64,000 nucleotides of DNA from NCBI GenBank assembly GCA_013339895.1, contig JABACO010000001.1, positions 28,478,523 to 28,542,522 of the forward strand, written 5' to 3'. The notes under the pieces are model-generated. The model saw only the letters and a program-made list of their open reading frames with translations. It was not told where the DNA came from and did not search any database. Origin of the DNA: Ephydatia muelleri (taxonomy: Eukaryota; Porifera; Demospongiae; Spongillida; Spongillidae). The translations under genes were made by a program, and so were the position numbers. Positions 60,230 to 64,000 of this stretch are shown here, one piece after another (position 1 is the stretch's first letter; every line of letters starts with the position of its first letter).

Positions 60230-60761
60230 TTCTGTCGTTCGTGCTTTGGAGCCACGTGTACAAGGTGCTAATATGACCGATCAATTTTAGGTAATGTATG
60301 AACATACAGCTATCAGATTGTGGTATACGTCTGATCTTTAACTAAATTCAGTTGTATTATTGGACGAAAAGTGGACAACAGCGCATTTAGTACAAGGACC
60401 CCGCTGCTATAAAAACATAGCCATTAAAATGTTAGTGCTCAACACGGCAAACTTTTGGCAAGACCGGTACACTTTTGGTTACCAAAATTGTACCGGGGCG
60501 GTACACTTTTGGCAAGGCCGGTACACTTTTGGCGACCAAAAGTGTACCGGGGCGGTACAAATTTGGTAACCAAAAATGTACCGCCCGGTACAATTTTCGC
60601 CCGGTACAATTTTTGCGTGACAAGCCCCGCAAGCCACGCTGCTGGAACTGCGGGAAAAGAGGCCATATTGCTCGCCTCTGCAGAAGCCGTGATTCAACCC
60701 AGCAACAGGGAAACTACAGACCCTCGGCGGCAGGGGCCAACTGCCAGAGGGACAACCAATA

Positions 60762-61125
60762 ATGGCCCAGAACGACCTCATTGTTTCTGTATTATCCTCC
60801 CCTTGTAGCAGTTATTGTGTTGAAGGCGTGGTTTGTTCCGTTCCTGTTACATTTGTTATTGATACAGGTGCCGCAGTGTCTTTGATCAACAACTGTGTCT
60901 GGAACCAGATAGCCCGTGCTGGACCATGTGGCAGAATTGCAACAATGGATTGGCAACAGACTGGTGGGTGTTAACGGGTCCCCATTGTCTACGAAAGGGT
61001 TTGGCTCTTTTGATATTGTCTTTGGGAATAAGAAGTTTGGTGCAACACTAATTGTGACTGGAGATATTACAGTAGGAGCTATCTTGGGGCTGGATTTTCT
61101 AGAAAATCACAAGTGTTGCATTTGA
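60762..61125 (+). pseudogene. pol: gypsy pol: aspartic protease
   Basis: The ATG overlaps the gag stop. FVIDTGAAVSLI carries the catalytic Asp (60861). After a frameshift between about 60900 and 60960 the chain continues LVGVNGSPL and AILGLDFLENH, the flap and the conserved I-L-G-x-D-F-L. A second frameshift near 61118 leads into the reverse transcriptase frame. Confidence 0.8.
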
Positions 61126-62941
61126 CGGTGGTGCCAAAATTCTAACCTTTCCTCAAAATAAGCTTTCAGTCCAGGTCCATCACGTTATGCCAGTAAAGGT
61201 CGAAGCCCCCATCGAGTGCCCTGCCATTGGACTGGTAACCCTGGAAAAAATTGTGGTCCCGCCATCCAGTGAAATGGAAGTCATGGTGAAACAAGCAAGC
61301 CCTGGTATTGGTACCTGGATGGTGGAAACTGACACTTCATGCCGAACAGGAGTAATGGTGGCTCGATCCTTGGTGTGTACAAACAGCTCCAGTCTTGTTC
61401 CAATACGTCTGCTTAATTCCGCAAACAATTCTGTTGTTCTTAAAAAAGGAATGAAGGTTGCCAGCATGAGTCAGCTGCATGAAGACTGTACTACCCAGAA
61501 CATCTCGGCTGTAACTGAACATATCCCACTGTCCCAAGGAGATCAGGAGGCACTATGGAGCATGGTCTGCAAGGTGGGAGATCACCTTAACGATGGTGAG
61601 AAGGAACTCCTGTTTCACCTCTTAATGGAATATGCAGACGTGTTTGCGTTTAACAGCGGCCAGATTGGTCGCACTAACATTCTGAAGCATCGCATTGACA
61701 CTGGCAACACTCCTCCTGTCCATCTTTTGCCTCGACGAATCCCTCAGTCTCGTAGAGAAGAAATGGCAAAGCTGGTAAAGGACATGCTTGAGCAAGGCGC
61801 TATCCAGCAGTCAGATAGTCCATGGTCATCTCCTGTGGTTCTTGTAAAGAAAAAAGACGGATCAGTTAGGTTTTGCGTGGATTACAGAAAGGTCAATAGT
61901 GTAACAAGGAAAGATGCATATCCTCTACCTCGGGTGGATGACACACTTGATACATTAGCAGGGTCGAGACTGTTTACTACGCTGGATCTGGCTAGCGGAT
62001 ACTGGCAAGTGGAGGTAGCAGAGGAAGACCAGCCCAAGACAGCATTCACCACACCAGAAGGCCTTTTCCAGTTTCGAGTGATGCCCTTCGGGTTGTGTAA
62101 CGCTCCCGCTACGTTTCAACGCCTGATGGACAGAGTTCTCGGTGGACTGAAGTGGTCCAGTTACCTCGTGTATCTGGATGACATTATCATTGTGGGAACC
62201 TCGTTCAGCGAGCACTTGCGTAATCTCGCAGGTGTACTCCAAAGACTCAGGCAGGCAGGACTGAAGTTAAAACCATCGAAATGTAAGTGGTGTCAAAAGA
62301 GCGTTACGTTTTTAGGGCATATTGTATCAGAAGAAGGCGTTGCCGCGGATCCGAGTAAAACAGCTGTTGTAGCAGGATGGCCACCTCCCCAGTCGAAGCG
62401 CGAAATGCAACAATTTTTGGGTCTGGCTAACTACTATCGGAAATTCGTCAAGAATTTTGCTGCCATCGCGAAGCCATTACATCGTCTCACGGAGAAGAAT
62501 ACTGACTTTAAGTGGACTGTCGAGTGTCAGCATGCCTTTGATGTGTTACGTGCATGTTTGAGTTCTCCCCCTGTGCTCTCCTACCCAGACTATAGCCGGA
62601 GGTTTGTTCTCGACACTGATGCCAGTGATATTGGCATTGGAGCGGTCCTCTCACAGGAAGATGCCACTGGGTCCGAGGTAGTGATTGCATATGGCAGTCG
62701 TACGCTAGCGGCTGTCGAATTTATTCACCACTTTCGGCAGTACCTACTGGGAAGGGAGTTTACCCTTAGGACCGATCACAGTTCATTAGTGTGGTTGCGT
62801 AACTTCAAAGAACCCGAAGGCCAATTAGCCCGCTGGCTAGAAAAATTACAGGAGTATAGCTTTTCGGTTGTACACCGTCAAGGCACCAAGCACGGTAATG
62901 CAGATGCCCCTATCACGTGTCCCCTGTCGCCAGTGCGGTAG
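61126..62941 (+). pseudogene. pol: gypsy pol: reverse transcriptase and RNase H
   Basis: A long open frame (Met at 61187, 584 codons). RT blocks are SPWSSPVVLVKKKDGSVRF, FTTLDLASGYWQV, MPFGLCNAPATFQRLMD and the catalytic YLDD near residue 327. RNase H begins near FVLDTDASDIGIGAVLSQ (residue 474). Between YGSRTL and AAVEFIHHFRQ a run of residues normally present in this family is missing, and with it the second catalytic acid. The rest (LRTDHSSL, VVHRQGTKHGNADA) is normal. The frame shifts by one base near 62905 into integrase. Confidence 0.85.
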
Positions 62942-64000
62942 AGATGAAACAACACCCAAAGGAGATGTCATTGAAGGAAGCGTGACGTCATTACCTTGCA
63001 CTTCCTATACTCCTCAATGGATACGTCAGCAACAGTTAGATGACTGTTCTATTCGGCCAGTGTATCAAGCTCTGGAGTCCAAACTGATGCTGTCAGCAGA
63101 TGAAGTCAAACCATGGAGCCGTGAGAGCCGCTTACTATGGCAGCAACATACATCGTTGTATCTGAAGGATGGCGTGTTGTGGAGGAGGGTACTAGGCGGT
63201 GGTGAGGGAAAGTTGCAGCTCGTTGTGCCTGCTAAGCTGAGGCAGGACATTCTGCGGAGCCTGCATGAAGGGGCTTTGTCTGCGCATTTAGGAGAGGAGA
63301 AAATGAGGAATCTACTGAAGGAGAGATTCTATTGGCCAAGTTGTGCAGATGACGTAAGTGAGTGGTGCTCATGTTGTGCAGTGTGCTGTTCCAGGAAGAC
63401 CCATGCCCCCAAAAGAAGAGCAGGTTTGCAAACGCTACAGGTAGGGTATCCACTGCAAATGGTTTGCGTGGATTTATTGGGGCCCCTACCTGAGACAGAG
63501 ACTGGGAGCAGATACGTGCTGGTAGCAGTGGATCACTTCACGAAATGGGCAGAGGCGTACGGAATACCCAATCAGGAAGCAGCAACAGTGGCCCGTAAAT
63601 TAGTGGACGAAATGTTTTGTCGGTTCTCACCACCGGAGCAATTACATAGTGACCAGGGCAGACAATTCGAATCTGAGCTGGTGAAAGAAGTGTGCAAACT
63701 GCTGGAGATTAAGAAGACCCAAACTACTCCATATCATCCGCAGTGCAACGGGATTGTGGAACGCTTCAACCGCACACTTTTGGGCATGTTGGCCACTACG
63801 GTGGACTCTTACCCGTCCAGTTGGGAGCAAAATATTCGTCGGGTGTGCTTAGCGTACAATTCAAGTGTCCACGCATCGACTGGATTTAGCCCGTTCTTCC
63901 TTATGTTTGGAAGACAAGTCAAGTTGCCAGTGGATCTGATGTACGGTACCACTCAAGGGAAAGAGACTGCAGTAATGGAGTACGTGAAGAATTTGAAAGA
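62907..64000 (+). pseudogene. pol: gypsy pol: integrase, cut by the window end
   Basis: Open from the frameshift to the window edge. H-H-C-C zinc site: LHEGALSAHLGEEK, then WCSCCAVC. Catalytic triad: Asp at 63471 (VCVDLLGPLP), Asp at 63651 (HSDQGRQFES) and Glu at 63759 (NGIVERFNRTL), with exact D-35-E spacing. The later block SVHASTGFSPFFLMFGRQ is usual for gypsy integrase. The Ginger integrase on minus has the equivalent SVHESTSFSPFEVMFGRR. Confidence 0.88.

Larger units (their letters stand above)
56390..60622 (-). mobile_element. Ginger1-type DNA transposon
   Basis: 4233 bp. The ends are TGTCACGCAAAAATTG in inverted orientation, with 4-bp duplication AGCC at 56386-56389 and 60623-60626. 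TIRs of about 265 bp are near identical and hold internal subrepeats of a GGTACACTTTTGG type. 5'-TGTNR ends, 4-bp duplications and a gypsy-like integrase are the known Ginger hallmarks. Genes run on minus: integrase with GPY/F, then an OTU-type protease. Confidence 0.88.
54133..60762 (+). pseudogene. gag: gypsy gag, interrupted twice
   Basis: Three coding pieces: 54133-54231 (MAQRPVLLPDPFDG..), 55780-56389 (KWESADEKLKWLRVRLTGKA ...) and 60627-60762. The last piece carries the zinc knuckle CWNCGKRGHIARLC (C-x2-C-x4-H-x4-C). When each insertion and one copy of its target duplication are discounted, the frame continues with no stop up to a TAA. That TAA overlaps the next ATG as TAATG. The middle piece has the capsid-like helical region. 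Gag was intact when the DNA transposons landed. Confidence 0.85.
53975..64000 (+). mobile_element. Ty3/gypsy LTR retrotransposon, 5' end to integrase, with two nested insertions
   Basis: Order on plus: short 5' LTR, leader with a primer-site-like TTGGCGTAGTCGGCA, gag with CCHC knuckle, protease, reverse transcriptase, RNase H, integrase. The window ends within integrase. The order with integrase last is Ty3/gypsy. Gag is split by Merlin (54232-55771) and Ginger1 (56390-60622). Pol has three frameshifts, so this copy is dead but not old. The 3' LTR and the host target duplication lie outside the window. Confidence 0.9.

Noticed and set aside
60479..60808. Several ~100-residue frames at the Ginger right end
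   Set aside because: They read through the Ginger TIR in shadow frames; only the gag zinc-knuckle frame from 60627 is genuine.
53975..64000. Endogenous retrovirus rather than retrotransposon
   Set aside because: No envelope frame is visible in the window; gag-pol organisation and integrase order are plain Ty3/gypsy. What lies past 64000 is unknown.

Overview
The window looks like intron-rich, AT-rich invertebrate animal DNA. The receptor gene family and the mix of transposons fit an early-branching metazoan, most likely a demosponge. That assignment is inference, because no rRNA, mitochondrial or other marker gene is present. Most of the 64 kb is transposon-derived or simple repeat. No tRNA, rRNA, operon or CRISPR array is seen.

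Layout. 1-8.6 kb: the minus-strand 5' part of a receptor gene that runs off the left edge. Ten phase-compatible exons encode a hydrophobic leader, one Ig-like domain, one fibronectin III domain, a stalk, a transmembrane segment and a tyrosine-rich tail with two ITIM-like motifs. 9.2-11.6 kb: a decayed transposon with a RecQ-like helicase (plus) and a DUF6589-type protein (minus), followed by a 129-bp hairpin. 12-18 kb: fragments of the same helicase, a piggyBac-like C-terminus and a hAT-like element with about 0.5-kb terminal inverted repeats (TIRs). 18.5-21.2 kb: a TA-flanked Tc1/mariner-like element with about 370-bp TIRs. 22-28 kb: LINE debris, several small TIR elements, an isolated ankyrin exon and a GC-rich patch. 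28-41 kb: minisatellites, GGGA and CA/TG microsatellites, a tyrosine-recombinase relic, a LINE 3' fragment and dispersed repeats. 43-54 kb: a candidate mitochondrial-presequence exon (minus) and broken plus-strand paralogs of the receptor gene.

54-64 kb: a three-layer nest. A Ty3/gypsy retrotransposon starts at 53975 and runs off the right edge. It appears to have landed beside the transmembrane exon of a receptor paralog. Its gag is interrupted by a Merlin element (54232-55771, 8-bp duplication TTGTTAAC) and by a Ginger1-type DNA transposon (56390-60622, 4-bp duplication AGCC) that carries a gypsy-like integrase and an OTU-type protease. The gag frame is continuous across both insertions when each insert and one target-site copy are discounted.

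The genes do not form a pathway. The likely host genes are the receptor gene, the presequence exon and perhaps the ankyrin exon. The rest records repeated transposon invasion. All exon boundaries come from reading splice signals and phases and have no transcript support.
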